In this document: piece after piece, positions 55,832-63,375 of the stretch
How positions within the stretch are numbered: the stretch's first letter is position 1
Layout: every line of letters starts with the position of its first letter
Source: Comamonas flocculans
GTDB taxonomy: Bacteria; Pseudomonadota; Gammaproteobacteria; Burkholderiales; Burkholderiaceae_C
Reading direction: 5' to 3'
DNA length: 64,000 bases
NCBI RefSeq assembly: GCF_007954405.1
Contig: NZ_CP042344.1
Coordinates: 3,038,001-3,102,000, forward strand
Position numbers and translations under genes: made by a program
Notes under the pieces: generated by a model
What the model was told of the DNA's origin: nothing
The model's database searches: none
Seen by the model: only the letters and a program-made list of their open reading frames with translations

Positions 55832-55847
55832 TATAACGAACGTTATA
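55832..55847. promoter_or_regulatory. Operator-like palindrome before the AbrB/Doc pair
   Basis: TATAACG-AA-CGTTATA, perfect 7-bp arms, in the only AT-rich stretch of the 78-bp gap between pccA and the antitoxin. Overlapping TATAAC could be a -10. AbrB/MazE antitoxins bind such palindromes for autoregulation. Confidence 0.6.
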
Positions 55848-55867
55848 ACTTGCTTGCGAGGTCTCTC

Positions 55868-56101
55868 ATGTCCACCGCCACCGCCTTGAAAGTCACCCAG
55901 ATCGGCAACTCCATGGGCGTCATCCTGCCCAAGGAGGTGCTGGCGCGCCTGAAGGTGCAAAAGGGCGATTCGCTCTTTCTGAGCGACTTGCCCGACGGGG
56001 TGGCCTTGCGCCCCTATGACGAGGAGTTTGCCGAGCAGATGGCCATGGCGCGCGAGATCATGCGCAAGCGGCGCAACGTTCTGCGTGAGCTGGCCAAATG
56101 A
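55868..56101 (+). CDS. AbrB/MazE-type antitoxin
   Basis: A 77-residue protein. Residues 8-48 match the swapped-hairpin AbrB DNA-binding domain (KVTQIGNSMGVILPKEVLARLKVQKGD). A short helical, basic C-terminus (REIMRKRRNVLRELAK) follows. Start 55868 opens on the domain; the frame from 55790 reads through the operator. The stop overlaps the doc-like ATG by 4 bp (ATGA). AbrB rather than Phd as antitoxin for Doc is a recognised alternative pairing. Confidence 0.87.
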   Translation: MSTATALKVTQIGNSMGVILPKEVLARLKVQKGDSLFLSDLPDGVALRPYDEEFAEQMAMAREIMRKRRNVLRELAK

Positions 56102-56496
56102 AGGCGGCCAATGCCTCCTGGCGCTGGGTCACGCACGAAGTGTTGATGGCCGTGCATGAGGAGCAGTTGGCTGAACATGGCGGCGCGGCCGGTCTGCGCG
56201 ACGCCGGTCTGTTCGAGTCCGCTCTGACACGCCCCCGCAATCTCGCGCTGTACGGCGAACCCGATGCCGCCGATTTGGCCGCGGCCTACGCCTACGGCCT
56301 GGTGCGCAACCATCCTTTCATAGATGGCAACAAGCGCACCGCCTACGTTTGCGCTGAACTGTTTTTGGTGGCCAACGGCTACGACATGACGGCCAGCGAC
56401 GAAAGTGCAACGCTGCAGACCCTCGCCCTGGCTGCCGGCGATCTGCAAGAGGCCGACTTCGCCGCCTGGCTGCGCCAATACCTGCTGCCGCGTTGA
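56098..56496 (+). CDS. Doc-family (Fic fold) toxin
   Basis: A 132-residue Doc protein. The active-site loop HPFIDGNKRTAYV (residues 72-84) matches HxF-x-[DN]-[AG]-NKR; the N-terminal helix region VLMAVHEEQLAEHGGAAGLRDAGLFESAL is typical. P1 Doc phosphorylates EF-Tu and stops translation. The inhibitory motif normally provided by the antitoxin is not in this chain. Convergent with the ubiquitin gene, whose stop lies 30 bp away. Confidence 0.9.
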   Translation: MKAANASWRWVTHEVLMAVHEEQLAEHGGAAGLRDAGLFESALTRPRNLALYGEPDAADLAAAYAYGLVRNHPFIDGNKRTAYVCAELFLVANGYDMTASDESATLQTLALAAGDLQEADFAAWLRQYLLPR

Positions 56497-56525
56497 TGGC
56501 AAAGAGGCTTTGTCGCGGCGGTACG

Positions 56526-56861
56526 TCAGCGGGGCGCGCGCCTGCTGCGCAGCCGGATGAGTGCCAATGCCGCGATGCCGCTGGCTGTGGCCATCAGCCC
56601 CCAGGTCGAAAGCGAGGGAATGGGCGCGATCCCCGCAGCGTGCAGGCGCAGCACCAGATGCAAGGTGGACTCTTTTTGAATGTTGTAGTCGGACAGCGTG
56701 CGGCCGTCTTCGAGCTGCTTGCCGGCAAAAATCAGGAGTTGCTGGTCCACGGGTATGCCTGTCTTGTCCAGTATCCGGTATTTGACCTGCTGGATGCTGT
56801 CGCTGGAAGAGACTTCGAGGGTGATCGTCTGGCCGGTCAGGGTTTTGATGAATATTTGCAT
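56526..56861 (-). CDS. Ubiquitin fused to an IPTL-CTERM-like sorting/anchor tail
   Basis: A 111-residue protein. Residues 1-73 are ubiquitin. Compared with human ubiquitin, I count 13 differences: V5I, K11Q, E18S, P19S, T22S, E24Q, N25Q, A28Y, K29R, Q31L, E34T, P38V, R42L. Residues 43-73 are identical. Kept are Lys6, 27, 33, 48 and 63 and the hydrophobic patch Leu8, Ile44, His68, Val70. The conjugating RGG end is replaced by HAAG, followed by [11 protein letters not shown], a hydrophobic helix ([12 protein letters not shown]) and RLRSRRAPR. This matches the IPTL-CTERM sorting-signal pattern: Pro-rich motif, TM helix, basic end. The frame has a TAG 14 codons upstream of ATG 56861 and no other start, so no signal peptide. 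GC is about 54% in the ubiquitin part and about 70% in the tail. No E1/E2/E3 gene is near. Confidence 0.93.
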   Translation of the reverse strand: MQIFIKTLTGQTITLEVSSSDSIQQVKYRILDKTGIPVDQQLLIFAGKQLEDGRTLSDYNIQKESTLHLVLRLHAAGIAPIPSLSTWGLMATASGIAALALIRLRSRRAPR

Positions 56862-56967
56862 GTTGGGTGTCTGCCGCTGGACGGCGCGTGCAGGAACTGG
56901 CTACACGCTCGCCATCGTGCTCGCAGGGGTGCTGCAGAAGGCCCGCTGACGCGTGGCGTCACCCGGG

Positions 56968-56997
56968 ATTATGGGTGGGGCCGCTCTGGCCTGACAA
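56968..56997 (-). promoter_or_regulatory. Candidate promoter of the ubiquitin gene
   Basis: Minus strand: TTGTCA (56997-56992), 18-bp spacer, CATAAT (56973-56968). This would give a leader of about 100 nt. The -35 box touches the first base of the divergent DUF167 start codon. No strong Shine-Dalgarno precedes the ubiquitin ATG (GGCAGACACCCAAC). Confidence 0.5.
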
Positions 56998-57323
56998 TGG
57001 CGGGCATGCCGCCCACGCTCATGCTGTCCATCCACGCCACGCCGGGTGCGCGGCGCACCGGGCCGGCCGGCGCCCATGGTGCGGCGCTGCGCGTGTGCCT
57101 GGCCGCGCCGCCGGTCGATGGCAAGGCCAATGCCGCCTTGCTGGCCTGGGCGGCGCAGGTCTTCGGTCTGCCCCGCGCCCGGGTGCGGCTGCTGGCCGGC
57201 GCGGCGGCGCGGCGCAAGCGCCTGGGGCTGGAATTTGCGTCGGAGCAGGAACTGGCCCGCGCGCGCGAGCAGGTGGCAGTCTGGATGCGCCAGGGTGGCG
57301 CCGATGAAATTTTCAAGGAGTAA
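56997..57323 (+). CDS. DUF167 (YggU-family) protein
   Basis: A 108-residue protein of the YggU/DUF167 fold: [41 protein letters not shown] and [17 protein letters not shown], the core sequence of the family. Molecular function is not established. An alternative ATG is at 57006. It is 5 bp before the VOC gene, so the two are likely co-transcribed, and divergent from the ubiquitin gene. Confidence 0.88.
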   Translation: MAGMPPTLMLSIHATPGARRTGPAGAHGAALRVCLAAPPVDGKANAALLAWAAQVFGLPRARVRLLAGAAARRKRLGLEFASEQELARAREQVAVWMRQGGADEIFKE

Positions 57324-57328
57324 AGCGC

Positions 57329-57793
57329 ATGGCAAGTCGTCCATTCAAGGTTCTCGGCATACAGCAGGTCGCTATCGGCGGCACTGACAAAGCGGCCCTG
57401 CGCCGCTTGTGGGTGGACATGTTCGGCCTCACGCCCACCGGCAGCTTCCAGAGCGAGCGCGAGAACGTGGATGAAGACATTCTGGTCATGGGCAGCGGCG
57501 CCTCCAGGGTGGAGGTCGACCTGATGCAGCCGCTGGACATCGACAAGAAGCCGGCGGTGCATATTCCGCCGCTGAACCACATCGGCCTGTGGATAGACGA
57601 CCTGCCCGGGGCGGTCGACTGGCTGACGGCGCAGGGCGTGCGCTTTGCGCCGGGCGGGATACGCAAGGGCGCTTCGGGCCATGACGTGTGCTTCATGCAC
57701 CCCAGGGGCAATGAGCAGTTTCCGATCAGCGGCGAAGGCGTGCTGCTGGAGCTGGTGCAGGCCCCGCCCGAGGTGATTGCCGCCCTGGGCTGA
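57329..57793 (+). CDS. VOC-family protein, candidate methylmalonyl-CoA epimerase
   Basis: A 154-residue protein with two beta-alpha-beta-beta-beta modules of the vicinal oxygen chelate fold (glyoxalase I, methylmalonyl-CoA epimerase). The opening [13 protein letters not shown], the central [10 protein letters not shown] with His84 and the closing VLLELVQAP with Glu141 line up with epimerase metal ligands. The first ligand, His in known epimerases, is Gln here (residue 12 or 13). Proximity (1.5 kb) to propionyl-CoA carboxylase and mutase genes, which need an epimerase between them, supports the assignment. Lactoylglutathione lyase or another VOC activity remains possible. AAGGAGTAAAGCGC precedes the ATG. 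Confidence 0.7.
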   Translation: MASRPFKVLGIQQVAIGGTDKAALRRLWVDMFGLTPTGSFQSERENVDEDILVMGSGASRVEVDLMQPLDIDKKPAVHIPPLNHIGLWIDDLPGAVDWLTAQGVRFAPGGIRKGASGHDVCFMHPRGNEQFPISGEGVLLELVQAPPEVIAALG

Positions 57794-57806
57794 GGCAGCG
57801 GCGGCT

Positions 57807-60800
57807 TCAGCGAAAGTCGCGGCTCCTGCCGCTGTGCCCGGCAAGCCGGCCGAGCAGCGGCGTGAGATCGGCCAGTTGCCCCGCCACCAGATGGCAGGCG
57901 GCGCTGCCCGCGCCGGGTTCCGCTGCGCACGTGCGCTGCCAGCGGCCCTGCACCGCGAGCAAGCGAGCGTGCAGCAGCACTTGGCGCTGGCGCTCGCGCA
58001 GTTCGGCCCCGATGATGACGTTCACGGTGCCGGTTTCATCTTCCAGCGTGACGAAGACCGTGCCGCCCGCGGTCTGCGGGCGCTGGCGCACGGTGACCAG
58101 GCCGCAGGCGCGCACGCTGCGCCCGCTCGGCAGGGCCAGCAGGGCGGCGGCGCTGCTCAGGCGCCGGCGCGCCAGGTGCGGGCGCAGCAGCGCCAGCGGA
58201 TGGCGGCGCAGCGTCAGGCCCAGGGCGGCGTAGTCGTGGATGATTTCCTCGGCCTCGGCGGCCGCGGGCAGGCACAGCCGCGCCTCACCCACCGGCGCGT
58301 CCTGCAGCAGCCGGGGGGTGCCGTGCAGCGCGGCGGCCTCCCAGGTCTGCTGGCGCCGGTGGCCTGCGAGACTGGCCAGCGCATCGGCCGCGGCCAGGGC
58401 GTTGAGTTCGCCGCGGCCAAGCCGCGCGCGCAGCGCTAGGTCTTCGGTGCCGGCCAGGGGCCGCAGGGTGCGCGCCTGCACGATGCGCGCGCCGGCCTCG
58501 CGCCCCAGCGAGCCGACCAGGCGCAGCCCCAGGCGCACCGCGGGGCGAAGGTCGGCATCAGCTTTGTTTTCGATAGCTGAAAGCGCTTTACCAGCAAGCG
58601 TTTGTGGCCGATTTGGCTTGCAATCCTGCACCACCGCCTGCGGGTACTGCAGACGGCAGTCCCAGTCGCTTTGCGTGACGTCCACCGGCAGCACTGCGAC
58701 GCCGTGGCGGCGCGCGTCCTGGATGAGTTGCGAGGGGGTGTAAAAGCCCATGGGCTGGGCGTTGAGCAGCGCGGCCAGGAAGGCCTCGGGCTCGTGGCAC
58801 TTGAGCCAGGCGCTTTCGTAGGCCAGCAGCGCAAAGCTCCAGGCATGGCTTTCCGGGAATCCGTATTCGCCAAAGCCCTTGATCTGCTCGAAGATGCGCC
58901 GCGCGAAGTCCGGCCGGTAGCCGCCCGCCACCATGCCGCCGATGAAGCGCGCCTCGAACTTGTGCACGTTGCCGCCGTACTTGAAGGTGGCCATGCCGCG
59001 GCGCAGCGCGTCGGCCTCGCCGGGTGAAAAACCCGCGGCGAGGATAGCCATCTGCATCACCTGCTCCTGGAAGATGGGCACGCCCAGGGTGCGCGCCAGC
59101 GCCTGCATCAGGCGCGGCGGCTGCGCAGGGTCTTCCAGGGCCGAGCGTTCGTAGCGCGTGGCCCGGCCCGCCGCGCGGCGGCTGCGCGCCAGCAGGTAGG
59201 GGCGCACCATGCCGCCCGCCACTGGACCGGGACGCACCAAGGCCACCTGCACCACCAGATCGTAGAAGGTGGCGGGTTTCAGGCGCGGCAGCATGGCCAT
59301 CTGCGCGCGGCTTTCGATCTGGAACACGCCCACGGTGTCGGCGCGGCGCGCCATGGCGTAGGTGGCGGGGTCGTCCGGCGGGATGTCGTAGCGCGTGAAG
59401 GGCGCGCCCCGGCGCTCACTGACCAGCTCCAGCGTGCGGCGGATCGCGCTGAGCATGCCCAGCGCCAGCACGTCCACCTTCATCAGGCCCAGGTCTTTGA
59501 TGTCGTTCTTGTCCCACTGGATGACGGAGCGCCCCGCCATGGCGGCGTTTTCCACCGGCACCAGGCAGGTGAGCGGGGTCTGCGTGAGCACGAAGCCGCC
59601 CACGTGCTGACTCAGGTGGCGCGGCAGGCCCAAAAGCTGGCGCGCCAGCAGGGGCCAGAGCAGGGCGCTGCGCTCGCTCAGCGGCTGGCCGCCGGTGCGC
59701 ACCGCCAGCGCCTGCAGGTGGGCGGCGCCGGGCGCTTCATGAAAGCCCGGGTGGTCCTGGGCATAGGCGTCGATCAGGGTCTGGGGCAGGCCGAGCGCCG
59801 CGCCCACCGCGCGGATGGCGCTGCGCGGGCGCCAGGTGATGACGGCCGCGGCCAGCGCGGCGCGTTCGCGCCCGTACTTGGCGTAGAGGTACTGGATGAC
59901 CTCCTCGCGCCGCTCATGCTCGAAGTCCACGTCGATGTCGGGCGGCTCGTGGCGCCGCTCGCGGCTGATGAAGCGCTCCAGCAGCGGGTGCGAATGCTCG
60001 GGGTTGGCCGCGGTGATGCCCAGGCACCAGCAGACCACCGAGTTGGCCGCCGAGCCGCGCCCCTGGCACAGGATGCCCCGCTCGCGCGCAAAACACACGA
60101 TGTCGTGCACCGTGAGGAAGAACATCTCGTAGCGGCAGGCGGCGATCAGCCTGAGCTCCTTGACCAGGTAGCGCCTGATTTGCACGGGCGTGCCGCGCGG
60201 GTAGCGCTCGGCCATGCCCTGCAGCACGCGCTGGCGCAGCGCCTGGCTGGGCGTGAGGCCGGCGGGCAGGCTCTCCTGCGGGTAGTCGTAGTGGATCTGC
60301 GCCAGGTCAAAGCCGCTGCAGCGCTGCACCACCTGCAGCGTGGCCTGCAGGAGCGCGCGCGGGTAGATGCGCGAGAGCAGCAGGCGGTGGCGCAGGTGGC
60401 GCTCGGCGCTGGGCTGAAGCTGCAGGCCGCAGTCGGCCACGGGGCGGTTCAGGCGCGTGGCGGTCAGCACGTCCTGCAGCGGCTTGCGCGAGCGCCGGTG
60501 CATGCAGACCCCGCCCGCGGCCACCAGCGGCAGGCCGTGGCGAGCGCCCAGCAGGCGCAGCGTAGCCAGCCACAGCGGGTCTTCAGGGCTGCGCAGCAGC
60601 TCCACGGCCAGCCACAGATGTTCAGGGTCAAATCTGGCTGTAACGCTTGCCAGGCAAGCGCTGACAGCTTCTTCATCGATAGCGCTGTTGGTGGGTGGTT
60701 CGGGCACCCAGAGGATTTCGCAGCCGGCCAGCAGGCTGAAGCTACCGTGCTGCCAGTCGATTTGGTAGCTGCCCTTGGCGGCGCCCCCGGTGCGCGCGGC

Positions 60801-61121
60801 GGTGATGAAGCGGCACAGCCCGCCCCAGCCCTGCAGATGGCGCGCGATGGCGATCAGCCGCCCGCCGGGCAGGGCGAACTCGCTGCCGTACAGCAGGGCA
60901 AAGCCCTCGGGCACGCGGCCTTCTTCCCTGAGTTCGCGCAGCCTGGCCCAGGCGCGCACCACGCCCGCCACCGAGCATTCGTCGGTCAGCGCCAGGCCGG
61001 CGTAGCCAAGCTCCACCGCGCGCTGCACCAGCTCCTGCGGCAGCGAGGCGCCGCGCCCGAAGCTGAAGGCGCTGATCGCATGCAGCTCGGCATAGCCGGG
61101 CAGGGCGGCGGGCTCAGGCAT
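57807..61121 (-). CDS. dnaE2: Error-prone DNA polymerase, DnaE2/ImuC type
   Basis: A 1104-residue C-family polymerase for SOS mutagenesis. The N-terminal PHP domain begins AELHAISAFSFGRGASLPQELVQRA. The palm carries the acidic metal-binding residues in PPDIDVDFEHERREEVIQYL (about 405-424) and KVDVLALGMLSAI. A C-terminal OB-fold (about 980-1080, RACGLVTVRQRPQTAGGTVF) is present. It lacks the PolC-type exonuclease. ATG 61121 overlaps the imuB stop by 8 bp. Two copies of the dispersed palindromic element lie inside the gene (58566-58621 and 60634-60686), in frame and outside the catalytic motifs. Confidence 0.94.
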   Translation of the reverse strand: MPEPAALPGYAELHAISAFSFGRGASLPQELVQRAVELGYAGLALTDECSVAGVVRAWARLRELREEGRVPEGFALLYGSEFALPGGRLIAIARHLQGWGGLCRFITAARTGGAAKGSYQIDWQHGSFSLLAGCEILWVPEPPTNSAIDEEAVSACLASVTARFDPEHLWLAVELLRSPEDPLWLATLRLLGARHGLPLVAAGGVCMHRRSRKPLQDVLTATRLNRPVADCGLQLQPSAERHLRHRLLLSRIYPRALLQATLQVVQRCSGFDLAQIHYDYPQESLPAGLTPSQALRQRVLQGMAERYPRGTPVQIRRYLVKELRLIAACRYEMFFLTVHDIVCFARERGILCQGRGSAANSVVCWCLGITAANPEHSHPLLERFISRERRHEPPDIDVDFEHERREEVIQYLYAKYGRERAALAAAVITWRPRSAIRAVGAALGLPQTLIDAYAQDHPGFHEAPGAAHLQALAVRTGGQPLSERSALLWPLLARQLLGLPRHLSQHVGGFVLTQTPLTCLVPVENAAMAGRSVIQWDKNDIKDLGLMKVDVLALGMLSAIRRTLELVSERRGAPFTRYDIPPDDPATYAMARRADTVGVFQIESRAQMAMLPRLKPATFYDLVVQVALVRPGPVAGGMVRPYLLARSRRAAGRATRYERSALEDPAQPPRLMQALARTLGVPIFQEQVMQMAILAAGFSPGEADALRRGMATFKYGGNVHKFEARFIGGMVAGGYRPDFARRIFEQIKGFGEYGFPESHAWSFALLAYESAWLKCHEPEAFLAALLNAQPMGFYTPSQLIQDARRHGVAVLPVDVTQSDWDCRLQYPQAVVQDCKPNRPQTLAGKALSAIENKADADLRPAVRLGLRLVGSLGREAGARIVQARTLRPLAGTEDLALRARLGRGELNALAAADALASLAGHRRQQTWEAAALHGTPRLLQDAPVGEARLCLPAAAEAEEIIHDYAALGLTLRRHPLALLRPHLARRRLSSAAALLALPSGRSVRACGLVTVRQRPQTAGGTVFVTLEDETGTVNVIIGAELRERQRQVLLHARLLAVQGRWQRTCAAEPGAGSAACHLVAGQLADLTPLLGRLAGHSGRSRDFR
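58566..58621 (+). repeat. Dispersed palindromic element, copy 12 (inside dnaE2)
   Basis: GTTTTCGATAGCTGAAAGCG, then CTTTACCAGCAAGCGTTTGTGGCCGATTTGG. One of the best copies, read on the minus strand as PNRPQTLAGKALSAIENKAD of DnaE2. Confidence 0.8.
60634..60686 (-). repeat. Dispersed palindromic element, copy 13 (inside dnaE2)
   Basis: AAATCTGGCTGTAACGCTTG, then CCAGGCAAGCGCTGACAGCTTC. Perfect CGCTTGCC/GGCAAGCG inverted repeat. Encodes IDEEAVSACLASVTARFDPE near DnaE2 residue 150. Confidence 0.75.
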
Positions 61122-62400
61122 ACAGGCCGTGCAGATACCAGCGCGGCGTGGCGTCGCCGGGGTTTTGTTCGCGGTAGATCCACACCAGGCCCTGGCCGGG
61201 TGCCTGGGCGATGAAGTAGTCGCGCCGCGGCGGCGCATGGGCTTCTTCCCACCAGCCGGTTTCGATGCGCTGCGCGGGGGTGAGCCGCGCGAGCGCCCGC
61301 CCTTGCCACTGCGGGCGCTCGTCCTGGGTGGTCAGGGGCTGGGGCGTGGCCAGCAGCCAGGTGGGGGCCAGCGGCAGGGCGGTGCAGGGGGGCGCTGCGC
61401 GCTGCGCCTGCGCAAGCACTTGCTGCGCCGGCACCCAGCGCTGCATGCGCTCGGGCCGGTGGTCGGCGTGGGGCTGCGCCATCAACACTTGCGTGGGGCC
61501 CAGGCGGGCGCTCAGGCGCTCGACCAGCTCATGCAGCGCCTCGCCCCGGCCTTGTTCACCCGGCAGCAGGCCGGCTGCCTGGCCTTGCCAGGGCGCGAGC
61601 TGCAGCGTGCGCAGGCCCAGGCGGTTGACCGGCGCGGCCAGCGGCGTGCGCGCCAGGTGTTCGTCGATGAGACGGCGCAGATGGGCCATGCCCTGCACCG
61701 GCTGGGCGGTGCGGATGTCCAGCGCCGCGCCGGGGGGCAGCTCTGCGCCGTTCAGGCGCCGCTGGTCGAAGCGCCAGTGCAGCGCAATCGCCGACGCGCC
61801 CAGCACCCGCGCCGTGAGCCAGACCTGCAGCCGCAGCAGCAGGTGTTCCAGCGCCGGGTGCAGCTCGGCCGTGGTGGTGGCCAGCACGGGCAGCTCCAGC
61901 GCTTCATCAAAGCGCTCGGGCAGCTGCTCCCAGGCGTGGATGTCGGGCGCACGGCCTTCGGCCTGGTCCAGCGCCGCCAGCAAGTCAGCACCCAGGCGCC
62001 GCGCCACCCCGGCGCGGGGCAGGGCGCGCAGATCGCCCCAGGTGCGGCAGCCCAGGCGGGCCAGCACCGGCAGATGGGGCCGGGCGGCGCTCAGGGTGGC
62101 CAGCGGCAGGGCATGGGGCGGTGTATCCGGGTTTTGCGCAGGCGGCAGGCGCAGGCGTGCCAGTGCTATCAGGGATGAAGCGCCTTGCGCTTGTCTGGCG
62201 GGCGCTGGAGCCGATTTTTGCTCAGATATTCTGGCCAGCAGGCGCTTCAGCCCGCCCCACAGGCGCAAACAGCTTTGCACCTCCATCAGCACCGCCTCTT
62301 CCACCAGCGCCACGCGCGGGGTGTAGCCCAGCATGCGCCAGGCCAGCAATTGGCGGCCCTCGGGCGTGTCATCGCGCGGGTGCAGGGCGATCCAGTGCAT
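61114..62400 (-). CDS. imuB: ImuB, catalytically degenerate Y-family polymerase homologue
   Basis: A 428-residue Y-family-like protein that in other bacteria links the SOS mutasome to the beta clamp. It opens MHWIALHPRDDTPEGRQLLAWRMLGYTPRVALVEEAVLMEVQSCLRLWGG. The Y-family catalytic acidic residues are not evident in the expected places, as is normal for ImuB. The HhH-like segment LARLGCRTWGDLRALPRAGVARRLG is recognisable, and the C-terminus is variable. It lies 4 bp downstream of imuA. Residues about 80-98 are encoded by a dispersed palindromic element. Confidence 0.92.
   Translation of the reverse strand: MHWIALHPRDDTPEGRQLLAWRMLGYTPRVALVEEAVLMEVQSCLRLWGGLKRLLARISEQKSAPAPARQAQGASSLIALARLRLPPAQNPDTPPHALPLATLSAARPHLPVLARLGCRTWGDLRALPRAGVARRLGADLLAALDQAEGRAPDIHAWEQLPERFDEALELPVLATTTAELHPALEHLLLRLQVWLTARVLGASAIALHWRFDQRRLNGAELPPGAALDIRTAQPVQGMAHLRRLIDEHLARTPLAAPVNRLGLRTLQLAPWQGQAAGLLPGEQGRGEALHELVERLSARLGPTQVLMAQPHADHRPERMQRWVPAQQVLAQAQRAAPPCTALPLAPTWLLATPQPLTTQDERPQWQGRALARLTPAQRIETGWWEEAHAPPRRDYFIAQAPGQGLVWIYREQNPGDATPRWYLHGLYA
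62163..62222 (+). repeat. Dispersed palindromic element, copy 14 (inside imuB)
   Basis: GCTATCAGGGATGAAGCGCC, then TTGCGCTTGTCTGGCGGGCG and CTGGAGCCGATTTTTGC. It encodes SEQKSAPAPARQAQGASSLI, a low-complexity loop of ImuB. Confidence 0.7.
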
Positions 62401-62404
62401 GGCG

Positions 62405-63235
62405 CTAAACAGCCTTTGCCAGCACCGCCCGGGGTGGTGGGCGGTCTTGCGGCCCACGGCTCCTGCCAGCGACAGGGTCTGCGCAAAGCGCCTGCGCGGG
62501 CGCTCGACTGCGCAAGGCCTGTGGCGTCTCTTGGCCCGGGGCTTCGCGGGGCTGGCGGCTGGCGGCCAGCAGCGCGCGCAGGGCCGGGGGCTGGGCGGGC
62601 AGCCGCAGCGGCGCGCTCAAGGGCGGACCGTGGCGCTTGAACAGGTCCAGCGTCAGGCTTTCGCCGTCGCCCTCCAGCAGCAGGCGCAGCGGCGCGGGCG
62701 AGGGCTGAACACGTGCGGTGTGCGGGCGCAGGGCGAACAGCGGCCGCGCCCGGCCGCGCGCCGCCAGATGCAGGCGGCGCAGCGCGTGGTCTTGCGCGTG
62801 GGGCAGCCACAGCAGCAGCGCGAGCACGTCGGGGCAGCGCAGCGCCTGCTCCGCGGCCCACAGGCGCTGCAGCGGCGCTGCCGCGGGAACGCACAAGAGC
62901 CGCTCGGCGGGCAGGCCGCGCGCGGCCAGCGCCGGGCCAAAGGGCAGGTGGGGCGCGCCCACGAGCGCGATCACGCCGCGCTGCCCGCCGGCCAGCTGCG
63001 CCAGGGCGGGCAGCAGCAGCGCCCATTCATGCAGGCCGGGGCGGCGCTGCAGCAGCTCCACCAGCGCCCCCAGCGGCCAGCCGCCACCGGGCAGTTCGGC
63101 GTCCAGCGGGGCGTGGCGGCTGCAGAGCACCGCGCCCTCGGCCGCGCCCAGCGTGCCGCCGCGCCAGACCTGAGCGGGCAGGGACGCCAGCGCAGGGCGC
63201 GGGCCATCCGGAACGAGGGGGCGAGGGGCAGACAT
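62405..63235 (-). CDS. imuA: ImuA (SulA/RecA-like SOS mutagenesis protein)
   Basis: A 276-residue RecA-fold protein. VWRGGTLGAAEGAVLCSRHAPLDAELPGGGWPLGALVELLQ marks the ImuA N-terminus; a Walker-A-like loop is absent or degenerate. A basic, low-complexity C-terminus follows. ImuA is required with ImuB and DnaE2 for damage-induced mutagenesis. Start 63235 (MSAPRPLVPDG) was preferred to the frame beginning at 63298, because the latter would place the start inside the LexA box region. First gene of imuA-imuB-dnaE2. Confidence 0.9.
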   Translation of the reverse strand: MSAPRPLVPDGPRPALASLPAQVWRGGTLGAAEGAVLCSRHAPLDAELPGGGWPLGALVELLQRRPGLHEWALLLPALAQLAGGQRGVIALVGAPHLPFGPALAARGLPAERLLCVPAAAPLQRLWAAEQALRCPDVLALLLWLPHAQDHALRRLHLAARGRARPLFALRPHTARVQPSPAPLRLLLEGDGESLTLDLFKRHGPPLSAPLRLPAQPPALRALLAASRQPREAPGQETPQALRSRAPAQALCADPVAGRSRGPQDRPPPRAVLAKAV

Positions 63236-63271
63236 GGCAGCGGGCGGAGCGCCTGGTTTTTCGTTAATTGG

Positions 63272-63287
63272 CTGTTGATTTATACAG
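63272..63287. promoter_or_regulatory. LexA (SOS) box upstream of imuA
   Basis: CTGTTGATTTATACAG fits the CTGT-N8-ACAG consensus exactly. It lies 37-52 bp upstream of the imuA start in an otherwise AT-rich spacer, so it should repress imuA-imuB-dnaE2 until DNA damage. Confidence 0.9.
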
Positions 63288-63375
63288 TATTGTGCCACCC
63301 TCTGTCAGGTCTGCCACGGATAATCAGCCGCTTCTTTGGGCGGCTTTTCGCGGGATGCAGGCACAGGGGCAGACC

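Noticed and set aside
56862..56960. Upstream extension of the ubiquitin protein to supply a signal peptide
   Set aside because: Reading back from ATG 56861 meets a TAG after 13 codons with no ATG, GTG or TTG start between.
56493..56996. Plus-strand N-terminal extension of the DUF167 frame across the ubiquitin locus
   Set aside because: The DUF167 domain begins only after 56997, and the extension is antisense to ubiquitin.
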